Positions 38,322 to 51,638 of a stretch of DNA of 64,000 nucleotides are shown here, piece after piece. Position 1 is the stretch's first letter. Every line of letters begins with the position of its first letter. The notes under the pieces were generated by a model that searched no databases, was not told where the DNA came from, and saw only the letters and a program-made list of their open reading frames with translations. The position numbers and the translations under genes are program-made. Source of the stretch: Brachyhypopomus gauderio (taxonomy: Eukaryota > Chordata > Actinopteri > Gymnotiformes > Hypopomidae); the NCBI RefSeq assembly GCF_052324685.1, contig NC_135228.1, positions 11,446,215 through 11,510,214 of the forward strand, in the 5' to 3' direction.

Positions 38322-41300
38322 CAGCACCTCTTATTACACTGCCCCGTTAGCAGTGGATGTGTCGCTGTTAGCCCTTTTTCACCAATGAGGAACCAGAACC
38401 AGTTTGTGAACTGCTGGAACTGTTTGTTGCGTTTCCACCTAAACAACACAGGTTCCCAGGACCCTAAGAGTTCCCTGCTGGAACCAAACAACATCGGGTT
38501 CTTCAGAACCACGAAGACATGTGGGGGGGTGTCAACCTCTAGAGCAAAGACTTGTCGTGCCATGGATCTGGATGAAGTAATTTACTAGCACATTATGTTA
38601 TGCCCAATGGCATGCTGGGTGACAGCAGCAATCCCAATGTCTGGGGCGCTGAATTCAGCTACAGCAAGGCTATTAATGATGCTATCCTGATCATGTTAGT
38701 TAATACATTTCCATGTCTATTTAACATTGCTATATCGGTAATATCAACACTGTTCCTTATCCGTTATTTGTTTACATCTGTTCTGTGCTATGCCACCCCC
38801 TCCGTTTGCTGACATCCTCGGTTCTGGGTGCAAATGCGGGCTGGTTCTCCGATAGCGCCAAGGACCTCAGAATGGTGTGCAGACTAGAACGAGGCGTGAA
38901 CGTGAACGTTATGGATCCTCATTGGTGGAACAGGGCTATCTGAAGCGTCTTCGTTTCACAAGCTATCACGCAGGCAAGCGAAGGCATGGAGGTACATCAG
39001 CCTTAGCCAGAAACTTGCTTGTCGCCAACAGCATTTTAAATATTTTAAAATGTTACATGACCCGAAAAAAATGCCACAGCTAGCTAGGTAAAATGGACAC
39101 TATGGTTAATTTAAAAGATTCCATACAGACCAAATAAACAAATTATCCCATGCACCTAGATAACAACAATAACAATAATAATAACAACAATAACTAATAA
39201 AATATTTGGAACATTTGCCTAAAGTATTCATATACTTGCTAAATGAAAAACAGGTCGCTAAACTTTCCAAATCAGAACGTGTCTGCAAAAACATCTTACC
39301 AAGTGTTTCCTCTATGAGCTTGTCGAGCTTGTCAGCCATGCTTGTTCCGTTGTTATCAGAGTTATCTTGAACTCTGCTCACAATTTCCTCCTTGATTGTG
39401 TTGATCACAAACAGCAGTCGATCTGCATAGGAAAATGAAACAAATGTAAACAAAGTATTCGGTGCTGACCTGTTCTAGGTAGGTGTCAATGACTGACATC
39501 ATACAGAGGCCAATGAGGAGTGGCAGTAATAATATTTAGTACAACAACAATAATCTGAATTATAATCTGAATATTTATACTGCTCTTAAAGATGCTTTTA
39601 TTATATTGGCAAGCTACATGAACGGTTGAGGACAGGAGTAAATGGCACGGCCCAAGAACAAAAAGATCTAGCCAAGAATTTCCCGATCAAATTCCATGGG
39701 TGAAGTGAAACAATCTCAGGCATGCGCCTTCGGGCCGTCCGGTCTCCGCTCCGAGCCCGACGTACCGTATTCGGTGCTGAGACCCCACAGCTTGACCTTG
39801 TTGGCTTCGTACTGCGCCTTCTTCTTCAGTCTGCAGGCCCTGGAGAAACACACACGACCACACATTCAGGTGACCGCACCACCCCCTCCCCGGCCCGGTC
39901 CGGTTTCGCGGGCGTTCGGGAGGCCTCACCTGGACGCCAGCTTGTTCTTCTCCTTGCGTGAGCGGGGCCGTGCGGTCAGGGGCAGCTCGCTGACGGGCGT
40001 CAGGTCGCTGATCACCTTGTTGAGCTTGCGGAGCTCGTTGCCGATCTGCAGCAGCTTGCGCGGGTTCGGGGTGAGGTCCTCCACGTCCGTCCGCCGCGAC
40101 TTCTTCAGTGTGTATTTTCCTGCGGGGGGAAAACGGGCCGTCAGGGTCACTCCGCCGAGCAGAAGACGTGTTTACATTCTTCGCCAGTCAGAAAAGCTGC
40201 AACGTAAGCGTTGGTAAACTATCGTTTATCAGTTAAAGTGTCACTGAAAGAGAGTCACTAGCTGACAAGTACATACCTTAAAAGGACATGATAATATAAT
40301 AACAATATTCTACAATGTTGGTGAGCACATTTAATTGTAGTAGTAGAAATGTCAGGACTATTACCATTCACCAAAGAGCTGATCATCAATAGCAGGAGAG
40401 ACATTTTAAACACAATATACATCTGTTTTATCTCTATCCACCATCTGTAGCATATGGTCAATTACAATGCAATACAGCAGACATTACCAGTGTCAACAGT
40501 GACGGAAATCAAGCTGACCAAGAACAGAAACCTAGACGCAGCCGTTGGGACAGTCAACAAACATTTTTGTACAGCTTAAACCCCACTTTCATTAACTCCT
40601 CCTTCCTAGATATTTAGAAATTAAGCTGTGTATAAAATCTGTATAAATCGTTCTGTCAGAGATGGCACTATTTTTCCTGAGGGAAGAATCTGTTACGCCC
40701 TCGCAGACGTGCCTGTCATGCACAGATGTGCGCAAAGGCTGAATAAACGCCTCTGATAAGGCCCCGTCTCATGTCTTTCCTGTGTTGCCACATTATCTCT
40801 TAGAGTGTGATGGGGGGGGGCTTTTGAAGTTATATAGTCACACATTTTAAACATTGACAAAATGCCTGTAGGCCTCTATAATATCAGTCAGCAGCTGTTC
40901 TGTTCTTTCCTAAGCAAGTCAAAACAACTATCATACTTTAGAAGTTGCATAGTACTGGCTAACTGCTAATATCAACAAGGCTATTCAAAATGAGCAGCAT
41001 CGGAACCGTATAGCCAGATTTCATCTGGTCAATCTCCAAACAACACACCGACTGCACACTGATTCAAGACATTTTCCAAGATATTTTTGATCTTTAGGAA
41101 AGATAAATGCTATTGAATTCAGGCCTTTGTCAGCCTGCCACCTTATGTTGCTTTGTAGAGACAGGGTGGTAATATAAAAAAATAACAATATAGTTATTTT
41201 TTTCAACTTTTCAAGCCCTATAATGATAGGAACTACATAACAGCACCTTTTGTTAAGGTAATCACTGTCCAATCCCACAATAATAAGCAACACATAAGAG

Positions 41301-43892
41301 GGAGAGGACCAACACATGGAGGGCCTCCCCTGCCGACACACACATGATTTCAACCTTACCCAACAGACGCCAGTGTCTGGCTAGGGTCGTTCTGAATGAC
41401 AGGAGGACAGGCAAACAAGGCCATTTAGGCCTTTTAGGCCAAACAGGATGGCCCTGAATGCCCATGGGATCAACACGATATCAACTTACGACTTCCAGCA
41501 CCACACGACTGCCGTTTTTTCCCGCCCCAAATGGCAAAATGTTTTTTCCCTCCTATTTTAAAGAGCTATAAAGGGAATATGGATTAGCCTGAACTAATAA
41601 AGACGATGGTGTACTACTAGGGTTTAATCCGGCGCGGCCCTTCGCCTCACCATGATGCAGGCCGTTCTTCTGATACATGTTGCTGGGCAGTGTGTCCCTG
41701 TCCCACTCGGAAGGTTTGAGCATGCGCTCCTGCTTGGAAGGCGTGAGCTGCTCGCTGTATTCCCAGAAGTACCGGCGCTTCCCCCTTTTCCTGGAAATCC
41801 CGGCCGTCAGCCCTTTGACGTCCTCCACCAGGTCCGCGTCGCAGCCTGCACGAGACAGAACGTCCGGTCACACAAAGGAGAGGGAAAAAAACCCACCGTG
41901 AAACAGTACAATGGCTTCTCGGAGCAGCCAGACGCGGTCATCAGAGCTTCTCATCAATGAGAATGCATAACAGGTCAACCTGACATCCAGCAGGAGAAAC
42001 GTGACCTAACGTTGAACCTGGCGGCACACCGGCTATGAGGCTTAGCCAGAATTAGCTATGAGGTATGAATCACAAACACATCTGCAAGGAATTAATCTGG
42101 CGAGCCTCATCTGGACAATGGTATCTGTAATGAAAATCTAATGAATGAGCACAGAAAACACTGCAGCCTTGGTGGTGGAGTCAAGAACAAACAAACATAA
42201 CGGATCGGCGCCGCTCCACACCTGGTTCGGAGAAGGCGTCGCTGATGTCGTCATCTTTGTCTCCTTCGTAGTCCTCGTCCTCTTCCTCCTCTTCTTCTTC
42301 GTTCTCAGAGAGCTCGTGCTCGCTGCCGAAGCCCTCGTCACGATCTTCGTCGTCCAGTTCTGCCCCCTCGGCCTCCTCCTCCTCTTCCTCCTCCTCGTCC
42401 CCCTCTTCTTCCTCCTCCTCCTCCTCCTCCTCTTCCTCCTCCTCCTCCATGTCGGCGAGGGCCTTGCCTGCCAGCCTGGCCCTGGTGAGGAAGAGCGAGT
42501 AGTTGTGCTCCTCCTCCTTCTTCTTCTCAGCGGCGACGGCGGCCGCATCGGCTCCCAGGGCGCTAACGGAGAGCAAGGTCTCGGTGCTGCCGGCGGTGGG
42601 GAAGTGCAGCTTCTGTGATGCAGTTCTCGACGGCCCCACCTCAGGAACGGGGCCGACCGGGGACTCTTGTTTCGGGATCTCCGCCCTCTTCTCGCCGACG
42701 GGGGCGGTCACGGCGCCAACGCCGACTGCCTGGCCGACGCTGACCAGCGAGGCGGCAGTCTCGTGCTGCTGGGCCGGCGGAGAGCGGACGGACCCGTTCC
42801 CCCGTGGAGCGCAACTCTCCAGCATGGGCTTGCGCGGCGCACTAATGCGCACCTTGGCCTTTCGAACGTAATCGGCGCCTTCGTGCTGTGGCGGCGAGGA
42901 CGATGATGATGGGGCCTTGCTGGGCCCTTGTGTCTGGGACTTGGACATGGTCTCGGTGCTCGAGGGCACCGGCCAGGTGGCCTTCTGGGAGCCCTCGGCA
43001 AAGTCGGGCAGGAGATTACGGGTGGAAGAGACGCACGTGGAGGAGGCGGCCATCCTGCCCGTCTTCTTGCCCGCCATCGGAGGGGGAAACGCCGGCTGCT
43101 TCTGACCCGCTAACAGGTCGGGATGGTACAGTGTCTCGCACACGGGCTGAGAGTCCTCGCTGTTGAGCTGAGCCAAGGTGGGTGTCCGGCCTATGACCTC
43201 CTCATCCTGATAAGGACTGGAAAAGTCGTCCAGGCCCAGAAAGTCCACCTCCTTGGTGCCCCAGATGTCACAGCTGGCGAGACGGGTGTACTTGGTCAGG
43301 TCCTCCCAATACGTGTCCCACTGTTCAAAGTTGGAGTTGTAGGCTGGATCATTCTCTAGCAGCTCTGGAACGTGTTCCATGCTGTCAAACTCTTTGCAGT
43401 CCCCGATTGTGAACGCTTCCCCTCTGGGGCTCTGGCGACAGGTCATATCTCTGTCCTGCAGAAACAGATACAATATCAACCCAAATATGCATAAAGTACA
43501 GGAAATAACAGCAGTTCGTACGGATTCAAAGCCACTGCATGGCACGAACAGCAGCAGTGATTCGTAGTTTTGTCGTCACACTACAGAAATTGGCTGTCAA
43601 GGTGGCTTACCAGTTCGTACATGAAGTCTGGGTCAGAGCTGTTGGCCAACAGGTCCGTACTGGTCAGTGCCTGGTCAGCAAAAGTGTAGTTTTGAAAGGC
43701 ATCCCCAAAGGGAGGGTCCATTCCACTAATGCTGGGCTGCATACCAGATCAAAACACATAGGGGATGATCAAAAAGGAGGGTCAGACCGAAAGAAGTGCA
43801 CTTGACTACGGTAAGCCGGCTACTTAGGCCTGTAGAGGCACTTTGGAACACTTCAGTGTGATGTTACACAGAAACGGCCTTACCTGAGGCAT
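38076..43892 (-). CDS. crebrf: CREB3 regulatory factor (Luman recruitment factor)
   Basis: Eight coding exons on the minus strand: 43884-43892 (only Met-Pro-Gln), 43611-43736, 42222-43455, 41651-41845, 39930-40119, 39766-39839, 39300-39422 and 38076-38194. All are GT-AG with matching phases, giving 2070 nt and 689 aa (human 639). Landmarks: [11 protein letters not shown] at the N terminus, [19 protein letters not shown], an acidic poly-Glu tract (about 380-445), the conserved block [19 protein letters not shown], a bZIP basic region (about 570-595, [18 protein letters not shown]) with a zipper running into [13 protein letters not shown], and the terminal [19 protein letters not shown] is a nuclear bZIP regulator that recruits CREB3/Luman and promotes its turnover in the unfolded-protein response, and it affects energy balance. 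Arg506 (41697-41699) aligns with human Arg457, the site of the Arg457Gln body-mass variant. The extra length is mostly in exon 42222-43455. Confidence 0.97.
38218..38320. repeat. (GA)n / long polypurine tract next to crebrf terminal exon
   Basis: About 70 bp of nearly pure GA (38251-38320) plus a G-rich shoulder (38218-38250). On the crebrf strand this is a CT/C polypyrimidine tract ending about 25 nt before the last acceptor at 38194/38195. Confidence 0.95.
38365..38990. mobile_element. Possible non-autonomous DNA transposon (MITE-like) in crebrf intron 8
   Basis: The left part holds GGAACCAGAACCAGTTTG (about 38391) and GTTTCCACC, strings common at ends of fish MITEs. The inverted right side at about 38833-38860 reads GAGAACCAGCCCGCATTTG on the opposite strand, a similar but imperfect partner. 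Internal GGTTCC/GGAACC blocks repeat. No transposase remains and the borders are uncertain. Confidence 0.35.
42262..42460 (-). repeat. crebrf: Coding GAG/GAA repeat (acidic tract of crebrf)
   Basis: Inside crebrf exon 42222-43455 the transcript strand is an impure GAG/GAA trinucleotide array encoding uninterrupted runs of Glu with a few Gly, Asp and Ala. It is a coding microsatellite, so length variation between individuals or assemblies is likely. Confidence 0.85.
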
Positions 43893-44600
43893 CGCCAAGC
43901 ACAGATCTCCAGTTCTGTGGCGGAAACTTTTCGGCCACCCCTCCTGCCCCACTTGCTTCGTTCTTTTGTCTATCTCTGGCAAAAAAAAGTATGAATCGAT
44001 TGGCCCAATAAAACAAAAGTCTTTCTGCAACGTGGAGGCTTCAGCCGTGGAGTCAAATATGGCCACAGTGTCCTCCTCTGGTCGCCGTTCTCTGTGGACA
44101 CAGGAAACGCAGGAGAAGTTTAGAGATGGGGAAAAGCAGTGAACAGGAAACCGCAATAAAGCACATTATCTGCACGAATGTCAGCGCCACGCACTTCTCC
44201 GTAAATAGCGACTAAGCGCCGCAAGATCCCGTAAACAAAATGTTCCATACGCCAAAAATGTCACTTACAAACTGCAGTTCGCTGCACCATCAAACAGTGG
44301 CTGCCAGAGACCGTCACGAACCGCCACCGGCTGAAATTAGAACAGGCACGAGCGGCGTCAACTAACGGCCCTCTAATCCGGGCTGCACAACGACACAGAC
44401 GAGCAGCCAAGGCGGTGAGGAGGGGGGTGGGGAGGGGTGTTGACGTGCGAGGAACCGCGAGGCGGTCTAGCCATGGTCGAAGAAAGTTACGGAGGTCGTC
44501 CGTAAAAGGCGACTGGGATCCATGGAGGGAGAGACGGCGGTGGCGGAGCCAGAGTAATCAGTCGGGGAGGCGAGCGCGAGCGGCGAGCGCTATTTTTATC
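43893..44600 (-). promoter_or_regulatory. crebrf: crebrf 5' exons and promoter-proximal CpG island
   Basis: The start-codon exon extends upstream as 5'UTR to an acceptor (CCACAG) near 44093. A preceding non-coding exon ends at a strong donor (GTAAGTGA, exon edge 44269) and runs into a GC- and CpG-dense island (about 44300-44800). A TATA-like GGATAAAAATA on the minus strand sits at about 44590-44600, placing a candidate start near 44560. The leader would contain an upstream ORF of 18 codons (44467-44523) beginning CCATGG. Exon and start positions are inferred. Confidence 0.5.
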
Positions 44601-47600
44601 CCACCCTCAGCGCCACCCTTTCCCCTCTGCCTACCAGACAGCCGCGAGCGGAGGGGCCTGAACCTCTCGCCCCTTTTGCATAACAAATCGGCAGAAACGC
44701 GACGGGAGAGGGAGCCGGGCCCGGACTGAGCTGCGGAGGGGCAGGGCAGAGCGGGTCTGCTCTTCTTGTGCCGGGAGACACGGCCACGGTACGGCGAGCG
44801 AGGCAGATGGGGGTGTCTCATCACCCCTTGGGCTCTCGCGCAAGGCGGGGTTTGCATGAAGATGTGAAGAGAGGAAAAAAAGAAACAAAAACACAACAGC
44901 GTAGTGCTCTGCTCTCCTCACCAGCACTTGGTTTGCATGCAGTATTTGCGTGCAAAAACTTTCCGCAGCACAGCTGCGACGCAGCGAAGTTCACCTTCGC
45001 TCGAGCGATCCGTCCTGCACTGCTGTGTCCGGAAGAGTCGTCGACTACTACGACGGGAATGTGGAAGAGACAGGGCTCTCCCTCTTTGGGCCTACAGCAA
45101 ACAAAAACACCTGTTGTGTGGCATACGTCTGGACAATGCCACCAGGAAGACGCGATGCGAGATATCTCCTTCACAGATCTGAACGTGCCCTAGTCTTTGT
45201 CTGAAACTCACAAACATAAAGCGAACATTTGCTATATACTTGGATGAACAAGTTTTTCAGGTTAAGCTACGGAGACACATGCCGTATAATGCTTATTGTA
45301 TTATTCTATATAAAAGTTGGCTGGATCCAAACTCTGAACAACACCCTCGCCCCTGAACAGGCTGTTAGCTTCGTCTGAGCCCAAGGCCGCAACCAATCAA
45401 AACGTATATCTAGTCAGTTATCTACTGCAGCAAGTGGTGTTCGGGCGAATACTACGTTCATCCTGGGTAGATTTAAAAGGCCTTGGCTGATCCTACGGCA
45501 ACCGATCACAGCTCACAGGCAACCTGAAACCAGCTTTTGAAATGACTGTTGCAAAGAATGCCCTGGCTGAGAAAAAAGAACCTGTTGAACAAAAAGGGAA
45601 GGTTGTTTCATCCATGTGTGATTCCTTCCAGGTGGCATATGGTTAAAATCTTAGACAATCTTAGCAAAGCACGAGAGCTGCAGTACTTTTGAACTTGGGG
45701 TGGTCCAGCACTGCCTATGAAGTCCCATGACAATTAATACAGTTTCAAACACATGGCAACTTCATACCAATTCTGTCTTTATGACAGTAGTTGCTTTGCT
45801 TATTTCTAATGGCCAACAAGTCTGAATAAATACATGAAATACATGGGCAAAATAATTATGCAGTAAAGCTTAAAATGCTAAAGATAATCGCTATAGATCA
45901 TTTTGATTCCAGTCAATAAAACATGCTTCTTCTCTTTCCTCCCTTCCCACCAGAAGGATGACAAACCCATGTCTCAAGGGTTAAGAACCAGGGCGAGATG
46001 TTAAAATATGTCATGTTAAAATGACAAAATTAGCTGGAAACCGATTGGCTAACCATAAAATGGATTGGAACCCATAAACTTCCAACGCTTTGCAGAGGTT
46101 GAGGGCCCGAAGCCTTACCGATGTGTACGTGGGCGTAGAGGCCGGGGTTCAGACGGCCCTTCATGCTTCCGCGTGTGTGTGCGGCCGCCCCGAACGCGCG
46201 GAGGCTGGCGCCCTGCTACACACAGGCGGGGCACCGCTGGGCCAGCTGGAGGCTGGTTTCCAGCAGCCCTGTGATTCTGCAGCACAGGGAGGCATCAAGC
46301 GCCCAGGGGGCTCTGCAAATGTCAGAGGTGCGTTCTCGCTGATGCAGCACTGCAGCTGCCTCCCTGTGCCGGGCGCCAACGGCCTCCGCGCTCACGCTCC
46401 AGAGTGTGGACGAGCGTCCCCGCGTCCCCGCGTCCCCGCCTGGCCAGCGTGAGCGGAGACGGAGGCTCTTTTAATCTCCTGCATTTCTAAAGCAACTTGC
46501 CTGAAGCATTAGCCACACTAAGCAGCTCCCCAGACACTCGAAACAAATCGTCTCTTTTGAACCTTTTGAATTCACTTCTCATAATGGATGGGTGAGTGAT
46601 TCGATCATTACATCGCAACACACATCCAATGTGTGGAGCTTGTTCCAAGAATCCTGATATTGGTAACCACAACAGGTTGGTGAATCTGAATGTTTTAAAT
46701 TCACCATCCAACATGTTGTTATGTCACTGTAGCTCTCACAACACAGTGTATATACACTGTACTTGTGAATGTGCACAATATCCCACTAATCTATACTATT
46801 CATAAAATGTGTACTGTCAATATGTAAATCACATTAAACAGTACAAAATGTTTTATACACATGCTTCATAATAGGACTTGTGTGTAAATACCAAAAGTGG
46901 ACAGGTCAGATCTTTAATCAGATCTAATTTTTTATAAATGTGATCAATCTAAAAATACCATATGCAGCTGAACACTGGCTTTTCCACTTATGTGCGTCCT
47001 ACAGTATGTAACCACCCACGCAATGTTTACATGGGGCTAGTTTGGCCTACAAACGCCATTATGTCTATTTCTGTGAAGCCCCCGATGAAACAAGAGCTCA
47101 CGAGTGGTACATTACAAACACATGGTTATTACAATAGCAATTATAGCTACTTTTAGCCAAGAGGAAGGTTCATGTTTGACTCTGACCTACTAACATTCCA
47201 CAACACTGAACTCAACATGGCCCCTTTCGAAAACAAACATCACCCAAACCCTGCTGCCCTGCGCCAACGCCCACGCTTCCCAGCTCCGCCATTGGTTCGT
47301 CAGAAGATTCCAGCCCGCTTCCGCATACACCCAAGTGGCCCGACTGCGCGTCAATCACAGAAAAATCTCGCCTATGCGTCCCGCCCCCTTCACGTTCGGT
47401 TGAGAGGACCGAGCAACAAACAATATCGAAGGCCTCCCCACGTTACGTAAATAAGTGCAACACACACCATCATCGTCTCGAACTTTTTCGCGAATATAAA
47501 AACACAATCATTTCCTAGTCATTTACGTGAGCCGAGGCGAAAACGTCGCTTTGTGCGGCTTAAATAAGGACAGCGGGCTAGCTGAGCAGCGAAAACACGA

Positions 47601-48800
47601 CAAAATTATTAATAATGCAAATAATACCCTAACATACACATAAACAGTACATTGTGTTGCAAAGCTTCGCCGGTGAAGCGCTACAAACGGCGCATAAGGG
47701 CAACGTTAGTGTGAGTAGCGCACTGGGCACGGTGCTCAGGGGGGCGTGTACCCTGCCTGCTCCGCTTAGGTGACCCTCAATCCACTCATCGCTCCTTCTT
47801 TCCTGCACAATAACCACGCACGTCTCCGTAATCCATTATTTTATGACATCTTCAAATGACATGCCTATTAAATATATAAAAATAACACCAACCACCATTT
47901 CTTGATCTATTTTGAAGAACTTTTACACATTACAACGACATACGGTTTGGCTGGTCGACATGGATTCCTTTTTTTTCATCTCATGAGACGATCATTGTTG
48001 TTAAATCAATCTGAAGCGCGTGTATATGTAGTTAAGAGGAAGGCTGGCTGAAGCAAACCATCTACAATCGTTTTACTTCATCCATATGGGAATTTTTTAG
48101 AACTTTACCCCCTGGATGTTTCAAATGAAAAACACTGGTGCTGTGCACAAAACGTCTACATGGATCCTGCCAACATCGAGCTCCTTCCAGAACAGTTGAG
48201 TGGTGGAGGGACACTGAGCCAGCTAGCGTGAGTTAGTGTCAGCTACTAGTGCCTCCTCCTAAATAACCTCCCCATGTATCCTGGTGACAAACTGACACAT
48301 CACGAGTATCAACGTATGCAAACATCGCACTTTTATTCACAAGATCGCTGGTGAAAATAGCCCAGCGTGCGATGCGGAACTAAAACTTGCAGCGCGGCGC
48401 TGCTCCACAACTATGGCCTCCGTCCCTCCCCTCTCTCTCCGAGCAGCAGCTAGCGGGCTACCGCCACTTAGCGCCCCAGCTAACCGCACCACAGTGTTTT
48501 TATCCGCTTTAAACAAGCACTTCGACGATGCCTGCAGCTCGGCGACGGACGAACGACCGACCCACCTTCGGTTTGTGCTCACGGTTGTGGAAAGAACGTT
48601 CCGCGGTCCGGTTTTAGTCGTCTTTACGAGAACTTCACGTCATTTGTTCATAATCCACGCTGTCTTCCTCTCTGGTTTGTTTTGTTTATCTTCTTCCTGA
48701 CGGGTTCCTGGAAAGCGCGTGACTCCCCTGTCACGTGGCTTTGCGTTCGCCAATCAGCTCGTGGATACAGAACTGACCCAAAACATCTCAATTTCGATAA
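44600..48800. other. Upstream region of crebrf with several GC-rich islands
   Basis: GC-rich blocks lie at about 44600-44800, 46080-46450 (including a three-fold CGTCCCCG repeat), 47240-47460 (CCATTGG, CCGCCCC) and 48330-48780. The last has CACGTG (TCACGTGG at about 48732) and CCAATCAG (about 48750). They look like alternative promoters of crebrf or of an unannotated transcript. Open frames in them are unconserved-looking shadows of GC-rich DNA. Confidence 0.35.
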
Positions 48801-49068
48801 TATGAAATCCCCTTTACGTCCTTGTCAGATTAAAAAAATATATAATGACACTTGAAACAGCTACTGTAATGATCATAATTCTGTTTTACCGAAGATTTGG
48901 AATAGCAACATAAAACAAGTTTTATTGATAATATTAGACTATCAGATTCTATGTTTGCAGTAGAGCATGACTAAGAGTATAAGAGCCTAGGCTAAATACG
49001 GAAAGTATAGCATGTTAATTTATTTTATCTTATACTATATATCTTATACTTCAAAATTATTTACATAA

Positions 49069-49121
<53 letters not shown>

Positions 49122-51600
49122 CACAAAGAGAAAGATGCATGTATTCAAAGTGTAGCATATTATCAATGATTCATGCATCCTATTACTTATGATGCCAACC
49201 AACCAAAAAAATTAATAATCATAATCGCAACGCTTCCAGCTTATGACCCACCCAAATGTCCATAAGAGACACAGAAGTCTCTCCTTGCCCTCCTATTCTG
49301 AATGCATTTTGCACAAAGGCCTGTGGTGCTGAAAGAGGAACAAGTGCCGGATTCCACTAGTGGGCAGGGCCCTCACCGGCAGCTCAGGGCCGTGTGCAAG
49401 GTCCAGTCAGCAGTGTTCCGCAATGCACCGAGTGCTTGGACCTGCCCGTGGCCCTGGGCCGCACGCCAAGTCCTTCTCCAAATAATAGCGTCTATTACTC
49501 CCAAGGAGGAAACAAAACTTCAACTTAAAAGTGGCCTAAACCAGCCTTTGTCTCGCTGGGGCTGGTTCTGCAAATCTTGTAACCCACTGGTAACCCGCTG
49601 CATCTGGGGTTGAAGGATGGACAGCTCATTCAGACCTGATGTGGCTCTGTGTGTGGTCAAATTACACAATCTGGGCCAATCGAACAGACGCAGGCCGCCA
49701 CCTGTGAAAATGAGCACTTGTTTGGTTGAATGCAATCACTTCAATATGCCCGTAGGTCCTCCTAATTATGACCACTGTTTGTTTCTAGCGAAAGGTGGTT
49801 TGGCCTGGATCCTAGCACACAGATAAGAACCCAGCTAGGGCCAGCAGTACCAGAGGTGGCATATGGCACCGCTGTGTGATGCCAGTCTGGACAAGGGGTT
49901 CAGCTAAGCCAGGAGGGCCATCAACTGGCTGTAAAGAGACAAGAACAATGATGTCAAAGGCACAATAAGCCTCAAGGCTCTTATTCAGATTTCTGCCAGA
50001 TGCTACATTCTTTGGCATTCCAGAGAACGAATGATCCACTTTTGTCATGGTTACTGGTTTCACACAAACACACGGATGAAAAGAGCAGACACACAAATGT
50101 GATCAGTATTAGCCACCACAGCACAAATAATGCATCTCTTTAGGGGCAGGTTAGAAAGAGAACATGCATTTCTTCATTATGAAATCATGCTGGAATTAAA
50201 AGGGCAAGTACAAACAAGAATTAAGGTGAAAGGCTCTTTATAGATTATTCTATCAAATGTTATGTACATTGCATACTTTAATCTCAGGCTCACCCAAATA
50301 TGCATCTGTGTCTAAATATGGCATTATTAAATATACAAATCCTCATCAGAAATATTCATTTAGGCTTCCTCCCCTTGATGGTCATGCAATATCAACTGGA
50401 AGTTAAGAGTCATTAGTCAAACATCAATTGTGAGACCCCATTTAGTCTTTTTCTAATTATAAACCCTTTTCAAGATATTCCAAGATATGAGATTTGTATC
50501 TATGGTTGACTATCAGTCCCGCCTCACAGAACGAGGCTGTTTCCCCAGACACAGCATGAGCCAAGATCTGAACTGACATTTTACGGACCTCCACTAAGTT
50601 CTGGGTTAACGTGTGCAACTTGCAGCTCTGCTCATCTGGTGACATGTAGATATGGCGTTCCAAATGGGCTCGATAGTTATGAATGGGTTGCTATGTAAAT
50701 AGATTCCACAAACAATCTGAGGGGACTGAGGCACTGTTTGTTTCTGCCGTTTCCTGGAGTCCTCCCGTTCTCTAAGAAAGCAAGTGGAATATTTCTCTGT
50801 CTGTGAAGCCCAAATCCTATCCCCCTCAGGGTGGAAAGAATGTCAGCATATGATAAAAAATAAATCTATAATTAAAACAATTAAAACCATTGGATTGCAT
50901 TAACTGACTGCGAGAGACACAACAACACAACAACATTATGGCGTTATTTCATTAGTAAGAAAGACAGTCCACAACATTACCAATAACTGACAAATCTTAG
51001 AGCAAAACCAAGCATCTATAAACAGGCTTCAATTTACATCCCAAGAAAAAATGGCTGTACATGCTGGCTATAGATGTATAAAGAGTTTTTGACATTCCCA
51101 GAACATTTGGTCTCTAGTTCACAATGTGTTCATCTTAAAAATATTTTATCTCAAGACAAAGGTCTCCAACTTTATCCTCTTGAGGATCACACTGGATTCT
51201 CACAGCAGTTTAGTACAAAAGGCTTTTATATTTCTCCACAGGCTTTGGCAGGGACAGCAGGATGAGGGGGAAGAAATATCCACATCTGCAAGTGTCACCC
51301 TCTATCGGTCATCGAGGGTGGGACCAGGCAGAGTTTAGATGAGTTTATATTAACATTTTGTACGGTATTGTAACATAAGAAGAAAACATTTGTGAGTTGT
51401 ATGATAAATATTATTGGTGGGAAGTCATTTACTGTTATATCCCATTCACCATATCACCAGGATTCAAAAAGAATAGATCAGCATTTTAGCTGTCTTACAA
51501 ACGGAAATTATTAAACCTGTTCAGTTCAACTTCATTTTAGTCCTGTGTCTGCATAAAAAGCGATAGTGTCGATAGTTAAATTAATAGTTGCAGAAATGTT
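48800..51600. other. Intergenic between crebrf and pcyox1l
   Basis: AT-rich DNA with a long TA repeat (49074-49119). No exon, RNA gene or transposon core was recognised. Confidence 0.5.
49074..49119. repeat. (TA)n microsatellite
   Basis: About 23 TA units. Confidence 0.95.
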
Positions 51601-51638
51601 ATGACAGGAGAATTGACTTTTAAAAAGTAAAGTTATTA

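Noticed and set aside
37975-38588. Arg-Glu and Ser-Leu repeat frames on both strands
   Set aside because: Translations of the (GA)n microsatellite in crebrf intron 8.
42145-42618. 157-codon plus-strand frame rich in Leu/Phe/Val
   Set aside because: It is the antisense of the crebrf Glu/Asp tract, where GAG and GAA become CTC and TTC. The crebrf exon explains it.
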